Assembly (NCBI GenBank): GCA_963714995.1
Contig: CAVQQP010000005.1
Coordinates: 62,001 to 126,000, forward strand
Direction of reading: 5' to 3'
DNA from: Prado023 sp963714995
GTDB taxonomy: Bacteria; Actinomycetota; Actinomycetes; S36-B12; CAIYMF01
DNA: 64,000 nt
A program made the translations under genes and the position numbers. The notes under the pieces are model-generated. The model worked only from the letters and a program-made list of their open reading frames with translations, was not told the DNA's origin and did not search any database. Positions 28,235 to 37,948 of this stretch are shown here, in pieces (position 1 is the first letter of the stretch; every line of letters starts with the position of its first letter).

Positions 28235-29203
28235 TCACGCGGTCGCCACGAGTTCGTGCTCCCGGACGGCCAGGAATCGCTCGGCGTCCAGTGCGGCGGC
28301 ACATCCGCTGCCCGCCGCCGTGATGGCCTGGCGGTAGGTGTGGTCCACGAGGTCACCCGCGGCGAACACCCCCGGGAGCACCGTCCCGCCGGCCAGCACC
28401 CTGGTGCTGCGACCCTCGACGAGCACGTATCCGGCCTCGTCGAGCGCGACCTGGTCGCGGATGAGCTCCGAGCGTGGGTCGTGACCGATGGCGATGAACA
28501 GCCCGGTCACCGCCAGCTCGCGCTCCTCGCCTGTCCCGGTGTCCGCGAGCGTCACCGAGGAGAGCTTGTCGGTGCCGCTGATCGCGGCGACGGTGCTGTT
28601 CCACGCGAAGCGCAGCTTGGGGTTGGCCAGGGCGCGCTCCGCCATGATCCGGCTGGCCCGCAGCTCGTCGCGGCGGTGGATGATCGTCACCGTCTCGGCG
28701 AACTTCGTCAGGAACAGGGCCTCCTCGATGGCCGAGTCGCCGCCGCCCACGACCGCGATGTCCTGGCCGCGGAAGAAGAACCCGTCGCAGGTCGCGCACC
28801 AGGAGACCCCATGACCGGAGAGCCGCTTCTCGTCGGGCAGGCCGAGCTCGCGGTACCCGGAGCCCATCGCGAGGATGACGGCATGAGCGCGGTGCTCGTT
28901 GCCCTCACCGTCGACGACGACCTTGATGTCGCCCGTCAGCGACATGGCCGTGACGTCATCGGTGACCAGCTCGGCGCCGAACCGCTCGGCCTGGGCGCGC
29001 AGGTTGTCCATCAGGTCCGGACCCATGATCCCCTGCGGGAATCCCGGGAAGTTCTCGACGTCGGTGGTGTTCATCAGCGCCCCACCGGCGGTGACGGCGC
29101 CCTCGAACACCAGCGGTCGCAGTGCGGCGCGGGCGGCGTAGATCGCCGCCGTGTACCCGGACGGGCCTGAGCCCACGATGATCAGATCCCGAACCTCGGA
29201 CAT
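28235..29203 (-). CDS. trxB: Thioredoxin-disulfide reductase
   Basis: This FAD/NADPH flavoenzyme of 322 residues reduces thioredoxin. It has the FAD-binding GSGPSGYTAAIYAARA (11-26), the redox pair CATCDG (Cys136 and Cys139), the NADPH-binding VVGGGDSAIEEALFL and HRRDELRAS, and the C-terminal FAD motif GVFAAGDLVDH. The start is ATG 29203 with GAGGGACAC before it. An upstream 12-codon extension is not supported. It is 34 bases upstream of trxA. Confidence 0.96.
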   Translation of the reverse strand: MSEVRDLIIVGSGPSGYTAAIYAARAALRPLVFEGAVTAGGALMNTTDVENFPGFPQGIMGPDLMDNLRAQAERFGAELVTDDVTAMSLTGDIKVVVDGEGNEHRAHAVILAMGSGYRELGLPDEKRLSGHGVSWCATCDGFFFRGQDIAVVGGGDSAIEEALFLTKFAETVTIIHRRDELRASRIMAERALANPKLRFAWNSTVAAISGTDKLSSVTLADTGTGEERELAVTGLFIAIGHDPRSELIRDQVALDEAGYVLVEGRSTRVLAGGTVLPGVFAAGDLVDHTYRQAITAAGSGCAAALDAERFLAVREHELVATA

Positions 29204-29284
29204 GTGTCCCTCACCCCTCGCAGTCGTGGATGACAACATCCTAGGTGCGCCCGGGATTCCCGACCCCGGAGCCCATGGCGGGGG

Positions 29285-30706
29285 TCAGCTGGTGACCTGC
29301 ACCTCACGGATGCCACCCCGCCAGCCGCCGTCGACCTGGGGGAGGCCGGTCAGCCAGACCAGGACATAGCGGGCGGAGGTCGGGTCGGCGGCCTTCAGGC
29401 GCTCGGTCTCGCCGGCCTCGGTGGCCTGGGCCATGAGGTCGTAGTCCTGGGGGTTCTCGCCCGGATCGTTGCTGGTCAGGACCTGCAGGTCCGTCCCGTT
29501 GCCCACGAGGTCCAGGGCCACCGACCCGATCGTGCGGGGGGCGCCGAGGTCCAGCAGGATGCCGACGCCAGGCTTGTCCAGGCTCTTGTTGTAGTAGGTC
29601 ACGGTGCGCCACGCCGTGTTCTTGTCCCCGTCGAAGGCGAACGGCACCCGACCCGGGTTCTCCTCGCCGTTGCCCAGCGGGTCGAAGTCGCGACCGCCGA
29701 CGATCTGGTACGTCACCTTCTCGGGCGTGGTCGAGGCCTCGGGCGTCGGTGACGGCGAGGCCGTGGGGGTGGGCTCCGTGGGTGTGGCGACTGTGGTGTC
29801 CTGGGTCAGCAGGCGCCACCCGCCCCATCCCAGGGCGAGGACCAGGAGCACCACACCCAGCCCGGCGGCGATCCGCGGCAGGGCTGCGGAACGCTCCGAT
29901 GGCACGCCCGTCAGGGCGCGCCGCTCGCCGGTGAGGTCGGTGAGGCTGGCGCCCAGCGCCTCCCGGGCCTGCCCGACCGAGGCCATCCGCGGCCGCCCGC
30001 GGGGGGGCACCACCGCGATGACCGTGCGTGCGCAGAAGTCGTCGAGGGACTCCGGGACATCAGCCAGGAGGCGCGAGGGCGGCGGCACATGCCCCCCGAC
30101 CTCGGGCGCACCCGGCACGCCCTCGACGTCGCCGTCGGGCCACCGTGCCGTCAGGCAGGCGTAGAGGATGGACCCGATGCCGTTCACGTCTGCGGCGATG
30201 GGGTCGTCCTCGGCGACCGGGTCGATCCCGGCCAGGACGGCGTCGATGCCCATCCCGGTGACCCGCACCTCCCCGTCGTCACCGACGAGGATGTTGGACG
30301 GGCGCAGGCGACCGTGGGCGATGCCCGTGGCATGCGCCGACTCGAGCGCGCCAGAGATCTCGTAGGCGATCCGCGCTGCCTCGGCGGGGGGCATCGGTGC
30401 GGTCAGGTGGTGGCCCAGCACCTCACCGGCGCTCCACTCCGTGACGATGACCAGGAGGTCCTCGGTGGTGAACACGTCCAGGATCCGGACGATGCGCCGG
30501 TCGTTGACCGTGGCTGCCGTGCGCGTGGACTGCTCGAGGTCAGCGGCGAGGGCCTCGTCCGCCGCGACGATCCACAGCGCCACCTCACGGTTCAGGGTGC
30601 TGTCGACCGCCCGCCAGATCTGGGCGCCGTAGCGCTCCTCGACGAGGTCATCCAGGGTGAACCGGCCGATCTGCCGGTTGGGTGCCACCTGTCCCTGGTC
30701 GTTCAC
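29285..30706 (-). CDS. Membrane pseudokinase with C-terminal discoidin-like domain
   Basis: The protein has 473 residues. Residues 15-260 are a Ser/Thr kinase fold without catalytic residues: the VAIK lysine is absent (EVALWIV), the catalytic-loop HRDxKxxN reads AHGRLRPSN (Asp replaced by Leu/Arg) and DFG reads TGMG. A transmembrane helix (279-300) is followed by a Thr/Pro linker and an extracytoplasmic beta domain (about 335-473, FDGDKNTAWRTVTYYN and GIGSVALDLV-like) of the F5/8 discoidin type. In M. tuberculosis the same pseudokinase is fused to MviN/MurJ and, when phosphorylated by PknB, recruits FhaA. Here it is a separate gene near murJ. TAGCAT ends 7 nt before GTG 30706, implying a leaderless mRNA. 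Confidence 0.85.
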   Translation of the reverse strand: MNDQGQVAPNRQIGRFTLDDLVEERYGAQIWRAVDSTLNREVALWIVAADEALAADLEQSTRTAATVNDRRIVRILDVFTTEDLLVIVTEWSAGEVLGHHLTAPMPPAEAARIAYEISGALESAHATGIAHGRLRPSNILVGDDGEVRVTGMGIDAVLAGIDPVAEDDPIAADVNGIGSILYACLTARWPDGDVEGVPGAPEVGGHVPPPSRLLADVPESLDDFCARTVIAVVPPRGRPRMASVGQAREALGASLTDLTGERRALTGVPSERSAALPRIAAGLGVVLLVLALGWGGWRLLTQDTTVATPTEPTPTASPSPTPEASTTPEKVTYQIVGGRDFDPLGNGEENPGRVPFAFDGDKNTAWRTVTYYNKSLDKPGVGILLDLGAPRTIGSVALDLVGNGTDLQVLTSNDPGENPQDYDLMAQATEAGETERLKAADPTSARYVLVWLTGLPQVDGGWRGGIREVQVTS

Positions 30707-30802
30707 ATCAGGAATGCTAGGCCACGTGTGCCGACCCGGGTGACGGGCACGCCCCACCGGATCTCGTCCGTTCGGGTCAGCCCGTCAAGAAGCCCGGTCG
30801 CG

Positions 30803-31222
30803 ATGTCGATGGCTCAGGACATGACAGCGGGTGTGTCCGGGCCGGACGATCGGGGCGGGATCGTCCTCGGCTGGTTGATGCGGGTGACGGTCGTCCTCGT
30901 GCTCATGGGCGTGCTCGCCTTCGACGTGTTCTCCCTTGCGTACACCAACGTCACGACCGTGGATGACGCGAGCATCGTGGCCGGCACCGGTGCCCAGTCG
31001 CTGATGGAGAACCCGGGTGACCAGAAGGGCGCCAGGAGCGAGTCGGTGGCCCAGGCTGAGGAGCTGGGCGTGCGCATGCGATCCAAGGACTGGTGGGTCG
31101 ATGAGTCCGGCGAGGTGCATGTCACGGTCAGCCGGGATGCCAAGACCCTCGCCCTGCACTACATCCCCCAGTTGGAGAAGTACCTGACCGTCCGTGCGGT
31201 TGGGACCGCGATGAGTTCCTGA
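30803..31222 (+). CDS. Conserved-looking single-pass membrane protein
   Basis: This is a 139-residue protein divergent from the pseudokinase. One N-terminal transmembrane helix (about 28-48, MRVTVVLVLMGVLAFDVFSL) is followed by an extracytoplasmic domain (DWWVDESGEVHVTVSRDAKT). The layout resembles TadE-like or pilus-associated actinobacterial membrane proteins, but I do not recognise the family. The start is uncertain: ATG 30803, 30809 and 30821 are all in frame. It is convergent with murJ, 39 bases away. Confidence 0.6.
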   Translation: MSMAQDMTAGVSGPDDRGGIVLGWLMRVTVVLVLMGVLAFDVFSLAYTNVTTVDDASIVAGTGAQSLMENPGDQKGARSESVAQAEELGVRMRSKDWWVDESGEVHVTVSRDAKTLALHYIPQLEKYLTVRAVGTAMSS

Positions 31223-31261
31223 CCCAGGGACACAGCGGGGGGTGAAGGGTGCTGACCCAGG

Positions 31262-33037
31262 TCAGCGACCCACCCGCCTGCGCACCAGCGACATGGCAGC
31301 ACCGACCTCTCGGATGCGCAGTGCCCGGGCCGCCCCGAGATAGGCCACGAGGCCCAGCAGGCTGGCGATGACGAGCACGGCAAGCAGGCTCAGCCGGGAG
31401 TCCCACGCGCCCTCGAGGGCCAGCTCGAGGCCGCGATAGCAGATCAGGGAGACGGCCACGGTCACCGAGCCGGCCGCAAGCATCCTCAGGACTGCGAACC
31501 AGGTGTCGCGGGTGTGCAGCCCTCCGGTCCGCCGGGCCAGGATCGGCCACGCGATGGGCATCATGATCCAGTAGGTCAGGCCGAAGGCCAGTCCGATCGC
31601 CGGGACCTTGAGGGCGGTGGGTGCCACCGCGAACAGGGCGATCGACAGCGCCACGTTGACGGTGTTGAGCACCAGGGAGAGGTAGAACGGCGTCCTGGTG
31701 TCCTCCAGGGAGTACCAGCCGCGCAGCAGGATGAAGTAGAGGGAGAACGGGACCAGCCCGATGAGCATCCCGATCACGGTGTACCCGACCAGATAGGCCG
31801 ACTCGCGGGTGGCCGCGCCGAAGCCGAACAGGACCGCGGCCAGGATGGGCGCCAGCGGCAGCATCACGGCCGTGATCGGCACGGTGAGCGCGGTCACGGT
31901 GCGCATGGAGTCGGTGAGCACCCGGCTGAAGGATCCGAAGTCGCGGGCGGCGGCCACCCGGCTCAGCCCGGGCAGCAGGGCGGTGACCAGGGACACCGTC
32001 ACGATCGAGTGCGGCAGGAAGAAGATCAGGTAGGCCTTCTGGTAGGTGGTGATGCCGGCCGCGGGCAGCCCCTCGGCCTGGGCCAGGACGTTGGCGGTGG
32101 TGGCCAGGCGGCTGTGCACGATGAAGGACACCTGGTTGGCAGCGAGCAGTCCCAGGGTCCACAGGGCCAGGCCCCCGGTCTTGCCCAGCCCCCAACCGCG
32201 CCAGTCGAACCGTGGCGTCCACCTGTACCCCGAGGAGCGCATGAACGGGATGAGCAGCAGCGCCTGAGTCGCCACGGCGACGGTGGAGCCGATCCCCAGC
32301 CACGCGGTCTGCTGTGGGGTGAGCGTCCCGCTGTCCGCTGCTGCGGGTCCGGCCACCGCCAGGAAGGAGAGGAACACGCCGATCGCGACGAGGTTGTTCG
32401 CGATCGGTGCGTACATCGGTGGGGAGAACCGGCCTCGGGCGTTGAGCACCTGGGACACCAGGGTGAACAGGCCGTAGAAGAACACCTGCGGCAGGCAGAA
32501 GCGCGCGAACGCGACGGCCAGCGACATCTGGTCCGCCGTGTAGTCGGGGGAGGCGTAGATCCTGGTGAGCAGCGGTGCCAGCAGCATCGCGATCGCGGTG
32601 AGTGCCAGCAGCAGGACGCAGGTCAGGGTCAGCAGCCGGTCGGTGAAGCCGGCCCCGCCGTCCGAGTCCTCGCGGCTGCGACGGACGAGCTGGGGCACGA
32701 AGACTGCGTTCATCGCCCCACCCACGGTCAGCACGTACACCGTGTTCGGGATCGTGTTGCCGACCGTGAAGATGTCGGCGACGATCCCCAGGCCCAGCGC
32801 GGCGGTCATCGCGATGTCGCGGAACAACCCGGTGATCCGGCTGATCACCGTGCCGAGGGCCATCTGGGCGCCCTTGGCGACCAGCTCCCCCTGCCGGGGG
32901 GCCCCGGACCCGGCCTGCTGGACCGCATCGCTGGCGGCGTCCGGGTCGGGCGCGCCGGCCAGGTCGGACACGTCCTGGGCGTCGGTGGGGTGCGGGCCGG
33001 GGTCCGGGTGATCGGGGTCGCGTGGGCCGTCAGTCAT
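31262..33037 (-). CDS. murJ: Lipid II flippase MurJ (MviN)
   Basis: This MOP-superfamily transporter flips lipid II across the cytoplasmic membrane. It has 591 residues. A disordered cytoplasmic tail (1-60, GPRDPDHPDPG then VQQAGSG) is followed by 14 predicted helices from KGAQMALGTVISRITGLFRD on. Family motifs include RITGLFRDIAMTAALG, TVYVLTVGGAMNAVFVP, ARFCLPQVFFYGLFTL, LNARGRFSPPMYAP and PHSIVTVSLVTALLP. ATG 33037 overlaps the DUF6049 stop by 8 bases. Unlike mycobacterial MviN it lacks a C-terminal pseudokinase, which is encoded separately 0.5 kb downstream. Confidence 0.95.
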   Translation of the reverse strand: MTDGPRDPDHPDPGPHPTDAQDVSDLAGAPDPDAASDAVQQAGSGAPRQGELVAKGAQMALGTVISRITGLFRDIAMTAALGLGIVADIFTVGNTIPNTVYVLTVGGAMNAVFVPQLVRRSREDSDGGAGFTDRLLTLTCVLLLALTAIAMLLAPLLTRIYASPDYTADQMSLAVAFARFCLPQVFFYGLFTLVSQVLNARGRFSPPMYAPIANNLVAIGVFLSFLAVAGPAAADSGTLTPQQTAWLGIGSTVAVATQALLLIPFMRSSGYRWTPRFDWRGWGLGKTGGLALWTLGLLAANQVSFIVHSRLATTANVLAQAEGLPAAGITTYQKAYLIFFLPHSIVTVSLVTALLPGLSRVAAARDFGSFSRVLTDSMRTVTALTVPITAVMLPLAPILAAVLFGFGAATRESAYLVGYTVIGMLIGLVPFSLYFILLRGWYSLEDTRTPFYLSLVLNTVNVALSIALFAVAPTALKVPAIGLAFGLTYWIMMPIAWPILARRTGGLHTRDTWFAVLRMLAAGSVTVAVSLICYRGLELALEGAWDSRLSLLAVLVIASLLGLVAYLGAARALRIREVGAAMSLVRRRVGR

Positions 33038-35228
33038 GGGGGGCCTCGGTCGCCTCGACGGTGGCCGTGGCCGTCGCCGAACGGCCGCTGGGCCCCTCCC
33101 CCTCGTCGGCGGCGCCCGACGGGTCCAGGTCCCTGGCTGTGCCCCGCCGGCGCCTGCGCGCCCGGCGGACGCCATGGACGACCACGGCCAGCACGAGGGC
33201 GGCCAGCGCCATCTGGACCAGCACCCGGGCGGCGTTGGCGTAGGCCGCGGATTCGACGATGAGCAGTCCCGGCTCGCCGAAGGCCTCGCCCCCGTCGGTG
33301 ACGAGCTGGACGGTGACGGGGATCGGCCCTGCCGCGGCAACCTGTGCGGTCACCTCCACGGACGTGCGCCGCTCCGGGGCGATGGTGAACGGTTCGACCG
33401 GGTCCGCGGAGAACAGCTGGGGCGGCGTGGCACTGAGCTCCAGGCCGACGGTCACCTCGTTGGGACCGGCGTTCTCCACGGTGATCGGAATGGTCCCCGA
33501 CGCCCCCGACACGGTGATCGACCCGCTGGACACCACCCGTACCGACCCGATGAGACCGGCCACCTGATCATCGACGAGGCCGGTCAGCTCCGTGCGTACG
33601 GCGGGATGGGCGCGGAACCAGGTGCCGAGCTGGCGGGTGGGGGCCGTGCGGGTCACCTCGGGGATGATCGCCGGATCCGAGACGACCTCGGCGTACGAGG
33701 TCAGGTCGCGGTACTGGGCGCGGACAGCCGCGATGTGCGCGGCAGGCAGCTCCAGGGCCTCCTGCTCCGGGGTCGGCTCGACCTGCACCCGGGGCAGCGA
33801 GCTCGGCTCGCGGGCAAGTGCTGCGGCCAGGGATGTCGCAGTGACCCAGGGAGCCCCGGTCAGGGCGGTGACGACCATCTCCGCGGCACCGGCTGGCGGG
33901 TCCCAGGCGGGGTCCGGCCCGGTCGCGATCAGCCGCTGGGTCTCGGGGAGCTCCACGGCGGTCACCAGCGTCTGGGCGAGCAGGGCCTGGCGCACCGCGG
34001 TCTGCTCGGCCGGCGTGCCCATCGGCAGGGCCAGCGTGTCCGACAGCCCGGAGTCCAGCAGGAGGGCCGGCAGCTCACCCGAGGAGGTGGTCAGGACCAC
34101 GTTTCCGCTCGGTGTGAAGTAGGTCGGCACGGCCAACGGGGCTGCTCGGTCGCTGAGGACCACGGCATCGAGGTCGGTGGCGGCCAGGGCGGCCAGGGTC
34201 TCGCTACGGGCGACCCCTCCCGGGGCAAGGACGACCGAGGAGGGCAGTGGCAGGCCCAGGATCTCCTCGGTCGCAGCATCGATGAGGGGACGTTGGCGCA
34301 GCGCTGTCGAGAGCAGCCTGCCGCGTCGGAGCGCATCGACATCCGGCCAGGCGTAGAGCGGGGCCGTGGCCTGCCCGTCGGGCGCCGACAGCGCAGCCGA
34401 CAGCGCCTCGAGCCAGTCGCCCACCTCGCGGCTGCGGGTCCCGGGCTCGACACTTCCGTCCGGGCGGCGCACCTGGTAGCCGTCGGCCAGGTCGGCCGCC
34501 GACTGGACGGCCTCCGGGTCGATGACCAGGGACACTGACCCAGGGTCAGCGGCGCCGGCGTCGAGCAGTCGGGACAGGCGTCCGGCGGGGGACATCTGGA
34601 CGGCGGCGTCCTCGGTCAGGAGGACCCCCTCCGCGTCCCGCAGGGGTGGCCCCGTGAGCGGCCAGACCGTCGTCAGCAGCAGGGGCACGACCTCGGTGCC
34701 CGGGGGCCACCAGGGAAGGAAGGTCCGATCGAGGTCCTGGCGGACCGTCCCCGCGCCCGCGTCCCCCCGCGCCTCGACCCCCGTGACGTAGGCACCGGTC
34801 CCCGTGAACGCGAGGTCATCGACGTCGGCACGCACCTCGAACTGCTGCGACATCCCCGGGGCCAGCTCGTCGGCCACCTCGTCGTCGGCACCGGCGACGG
34901 GCTGGCCCAGGCGTTGCCCGGCCCCGGACAGGACCTCGGGGATCTCGTCACGGTTGACCAGCGGGGTCGGGGACACCCGCAGCAGGGCGGAGACATCGCG
35001 GACGGGCGCGTCCGAGGTGTTGGTGATCGTGCCCACGACGGTGAGTTCGTCCCCCGGCTGCGGGATGGCCGGGGCCAGGCTGGTGATCCGGATGGCCAGG
35101 GCGCCGGCGCCCAGCGGTGGCCGCTCGGCGGCAGGCGGGGCCTGGGCACCCACGCTCGTCGAGCTGGCGAGCAGGGATGCCACGGCCAGGAGCGCACCGG
35201 CGGGGCGCAGCCCTGCCCGCCGGGTCAC
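33030..35228 (-). CDS. DUF6049 family secreted/membrane protein
   Basis: This homologue of M. tuberculosis Rv3909 has 732 residues. It has a signal peptide (about 1-25, GLRPAGALLAVASLLASSTS), a large extracytoplasmic region with Ig-like folds (about 35-140, DELTVVGTITNTSDAPVRDV, and 600-670, ITVENAGPNEVTVGLEL), and a central domain. A C-terminal transmembrane helix (about 675-695, VLVQMALAALVLAVVV) is followed by a basic tail. The function is unknown; it is always next to murJ and the NUDIX gene. The start is GTG 35228 within GTGA at the NUDIX stop, so the three genes are coupled. Confidence 0.88.
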   Translation of the reverse strand: MTRRAGLRPAGALLAVASLLASSTSVGAQAPPAAERPPLGAGALAIRITSLAPAIPQPGDELTVVGTITNTSDAPVRDVSALLRVSPTPLVNRDEIPEVLSGAGQRLGQPVAGADDEVADELAPGMSQQFEVRADVDDLAFTGTGAYVTGVEARGDAGAGTVRQDLDRTFLPWWPPGTEVVPLLLTTVWPLTGPPLRDAEGVLLTEDAAVQMSPAGRLSRLLDAGAADPGSVSLVIDPEAVQSAADLADGYQVRRPDGSVEPGTRSREVGDWLEALSAALSAPDGQATAPLYAWPDVDALRRGRLLSTALRQRPLIDAATEEILGLPLPSSVVLAPGGVARSETLAALAATDLDAVVLSDRAAPLAVPTYFTPSGNVVLTTSSGELPALLLDSGLSDTLALPMGTPAEQTAVRQALLAQTLVTAVELPETQRLIATGPDPAWDPPAGAAEMVVTALTGAPWVTATSLAAALAREPSSLPRVQVEPTPEQEALELPAAHIAAVRAQYRDLTSYAEVVSDPAIIPEVTRTAPTRQLGTWFRAHPAVRTELTGLVDDQVAGLIGSVRVVSSGSITVSGASGTIPITVENAGPNEVTVGLELSATPPQLFSADPVEPFTIAPERRTSVEVTAQVAAAGPIPVTVQLVTDGGEAFGEPGLLIVESAAYANAARVLVQMALAALVLAVVVHGVRRARRRRRGTARDLDPSGAADEGEGPSGRSATATATVEATEAPHD

Positions 35229-36235
35229 TTCACTCCCGGGACGATCTGCGGGACCTTCTCGACGAGCCGACGCTCGTCGCCATAGGCGAGCTTGCGCACG
35301 ACCTGGTGGAACGGGATCCACTCGACGGCCTCGACCTCGACGTCCTCGTCGGAGAGCTCGCCCCCGACTGCCTCGATGACGTAGTGGTGGACGGTCTTGT
35401 GGATGCGCTTGTCCTCGACCACGAACCAGAAGTCGATCACGCCCAGGGGCGCCACGATCCGCCCCACGAGCCCGGTCTCCTCGAAGACCTCGCGCAGTGC
35501 GGCCTGCTCCGGGGTCTCGCCCTCCTCGACGTGGCCCTTGGGAAGGCTCCACAGCAGGCGCGATCGGCGATCGTGGCGGGCGATCAGCGCGACTGCGGGT
35601 GGGTCGCTGGACAGGTCGAGGACGACGCCTCCGGCCGAGGTCTCCTCGACCTTGGGCAGGCGACGACCACGCAGGCCACCGGGGCGGACCTTGCGCACGC
35701 CGCGGCCCGCAGCCATGAGGGTGGCCGGGTTGGGGAAGATCCGGCGGGCACCCTCGCCCTGGTCGGTGTCGGGCTCCGTGCCCGGCTGGTCACGGGTCAC
35801 CTCGGCTCCGAGGTCCTGCGCGCCGGCAGCGGGTTCCGTGTCCGCGCCGGTGTCCCCGCGGGTGGGAGGGGCCGGGGGCGCCGGGGCGGCGGCGACCGGG
35901 CCGGATGGGCGACCGGGCCGCGGCAGGGTCGCTGGGGTGGGGCCGCCCGCTCGTGGACCCGCGGCGGCCGTCGCCGCGGGCGTGGCTGCGACGTCCGGGG
36001 CCGGGAGGGTCACCGGCGGGACCTCCTGCTCCGCGTCCGGCACCTCCTCGCTGGACGTGTCGGGCTCGGCGTCAGCCACCTCCCGGCGGGGCATGTCGGG
36101 GGTGGCGTCGGGCGCCTCGTCGGACGTGGACGGGCGGCGTCGGGATCCGGGATGGCGCAGGTCAGCCGGGGTGGGGATGGCGAACCGGCGACCCTCGCGC
36201 CGCGTCGGCGGCTCAGGGGTCGGCGGCGTGGACAT
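35225..36235 (-). CDS. NUDIX hydrolase with long disordered N-terminus
   Basis: This 336-residue protein has an N-terminal disordered Pro/Ala/Glu-rich half (1-190) and a C-terminal NUDIX domain (about 200-336). The NUDIX box is GHVEEGETPEQAALREVFEE followed by TGL, a full match to the consensus, with the metal-binding Glu pair intact. The substrate is likely a nucleoside diphosphate derivative; MutT4 (Rv3908) of M. tuberculosis is at the syntenic place. TATCCT ends 7 nt before ATG 36235, so the mRNA may be leaderless. It shares a 36-base divergent region with the CCA-adding enzyme. Confidence 0.88.
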   Translation of the reverse strand: MSTPPTPEPPTRREGRRFAIPTPADLRHPGSRRRPSTSDEAPDATPDMPRREVADAEPDTSSEEVPDAEQEVPPVTLPAPDVAATPAATAAAGPRAGGPTPATLPRPGRPSGPVAAAPAPPAPPTRGDTGADTEPAAGAQDLGAEVTRDQPGTEPDTDQGEGARRIFPNPATLMAAGRGVRKVRPGGLRGRRLPKVEETSAGGVVLDLSSDPPAVALIARHDRRSRLLWSLPKGHVEEGETPEQAALREVFEETGLVGRIVAPLGVIDFWFVVEDKRIHKTVHHYVIEAVGGELSDEDVEVEAVEWIPFHQVVRKLAYGDERRLVEKVPQIVPGVK

Positions 36236-36271
36236 GCTGGTCAGGATAGCGGCCACGTAGGCTATCGGCCT

Positions 36272-37729
36272 GTGCCTGACGTCCCACCCCGCGCGGCGCT
36301 TGAGGCTGCGAGCCGCATGCGTATCGACGACCTGCTCGACGAGATCCCGGATCTTCTCGACCTTGCCCAGCGGATGTCCGCGGCCGGTCACGAGATCGCC
36401 CTCGTCGGGGGGTCGGTGCGCGATGCGGTCCTCCTGGGTCGGCACAAGGACCTCGACCTGGCCACATCGGCCCATCCGGAGCAGACGCTGGCCGTCCTCG
36501 AGGGCTGGGCCGATGCCGTGTGGGACATCGGCATCGAGTTCGGCACCGTGGGCGCCCGGCGGGGCGAGCACCACGTCGAGATCACCACCTACCGCAGCGA
36601 CGCCTACGACCGCGCGACCCGCAAGCCCGAGGTGACCTACGGCGACTCGCTGCTCGAGGACCTGCGTCGTCGGGACTTCACCATCAACGCGATGGCCGTC
36701 ACGCTTCCCGATCGCGCCTTCGTGGATCCCTTCGACGGACTGGCCGACCTGGCGGCGCACACGCTGCGCACGCCTGCCACCCCGGAGGAGTCCTTCGCCG
36801 ACGACCCGCTGCGGATGATGCGGGCCGCCCGGTTCGTCTCCCAGCTCGGCGTGTCGGTCGCTCCGGAGGTCCTGGTGGCCATGACCGCGATGGCCGACCG
36901 GATCACCATGGTCTCCGCGGAGCGGGTCCGGGACGAGCTCTCGAAGCTGCTGCTCGCGGAGGTCCCCCGGCTGGGCCTCGAGCTGATGGTCGACACGGGA
37001 CTGGCCGAGCACATCGTGCCCGAGCTGCCGGCCCTGCAGCTGGAGATCGACGAGCACCACCGGCACAAGGACGTCTACGAGCACTCCCTGATCGTCCTGG
37101 AGCAGGCCATCGACCTGGAGACCTCCCACCAGCCCGCCAGCGAACCGGACCTGGTGCTGCGCCTTGCGGCCCTCCTGCACGACATCGGCAAGCCCCGCAC
37201 CCGGCGCTTCGAGCATGGCGGCCGGGTGAGCTTCCACCATCACGAGGTGGTCGGGGCGAAGCTGACCCGCAGGCGACTGACGGCCCTGCGCTACCCGCGG
37301 GCCGTCGTCGACGACGTCTCCACGCTGGTGGAGCTGCACCTGCGCTTCCACGGCTACGGCAGCGGCGAGTGGACGGACGCGGCCGTGCGCCGGTACGTGC
37401 GTGACGCCGGGGACCAGCTGGCCCAGCTGCACAAGCTGACGCGCGCGGACTGCACCACCCGCAACCCGCGCAAGGCCGCAGCACTGCGCCGCACCTACGA
37501 CAACCTCGAGGCCCGCATCGCGGTGCTGACCGAGGCGGAGGAGCTGGCCTCCCTGCGCCCCGACCTCGACGGCAACCAGATCATGGGCATCCTGGGGATC
37601 GGCCCCGGACGCGAGGTGGGCGAGGCCTACCGCTGGCTGATGGAGCGCCGCCTCGACGAGGGGCCCCTGGGCCCGGAGCGCGCCGAGCAGGAGCTGCGTG
37701 CGTGGTGGGCTGCGCGCCCTGCAGGCTGA
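36272..37729 (+). CDS. pcnA: CCA tRNA nucleotidyltransferase
   Basis: This enzyme adds or repairs the 3' CCA of tRNAs, which is needed here because the three tRNA genes in the window encode no CCA. It has 485 residues. The nucleotidyltransferase core has VGGSVRDAVLLGRHKDLDLA with the DxD metal ligands, LRRRDFTINAMAV and ADDPLRMMRAARF. An HD-type domain follows, with YEHSLIVLEQA and ALLHDIGKPRTR. TAGGCT (36258-36263) ends 8 nt before GTG 36272, so I choose this start; ATG 36317 is an alternative. Confidence 0.92.
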   Translation: MPDVPPRAALEAASRMRIDDLLDEIPDLLDLAQRMSAAGHEIALVGGSVRDAVLLGRHKDLDLATSAHPEQTLAVLEGWADAVWDIGIEFGTVGARRGEHHVEITTYRSDAYDRATRKPEVTYGDSLLEDLRRRDFTINAMAVTLPDRAFVDPFDGLADLAAHTLRTPATPEESFADDPLRMMRAARFVSQLGVSVAPEVLVAMTAMADRITMVSAERVRDELSKLLLAEVPRLGLELMVDTGLAEHIVPELPALQLEIDEHHRHKDVYEHSLIVLEQAIDLETSHQPASEPDLVLRLAALLHDIGKPRTRRFEHGGRVSFHHHEVVGAKLTRRRLTALRYPRAVVDDVSTLVELHLRFHGYGSGEWTDAAVRRYVRDAGDQLAQLHKLTRADCTTRNPRKAAALRRTYDNLEARIAVLTEAEELASLRPDLDGNQIMGILGIGPGREVGEAYRWLMERRLDEGPLGPERAEQELRAWWAARPAG

Positions 37730-37948
37730 CGGGTCGTCGATCGATCAGGATCCCGGCGCACTGCTGCTCGGGACTCCGGATCGACCGCGGTCGGCCGCGC
37801 GAGGCCGGACCGATCGCGATGCGGGCCGAGTGGCCCGCGACGCGCCGCCCGTGGGGGTCGACCTCCACGGCGATGTCGGACCGGTGCGGTTCACTATGTC
37901 CAGGCACCGCGGCAGGGTCGAGCCGGGGCGCTGCAGGAAGGAACCGTC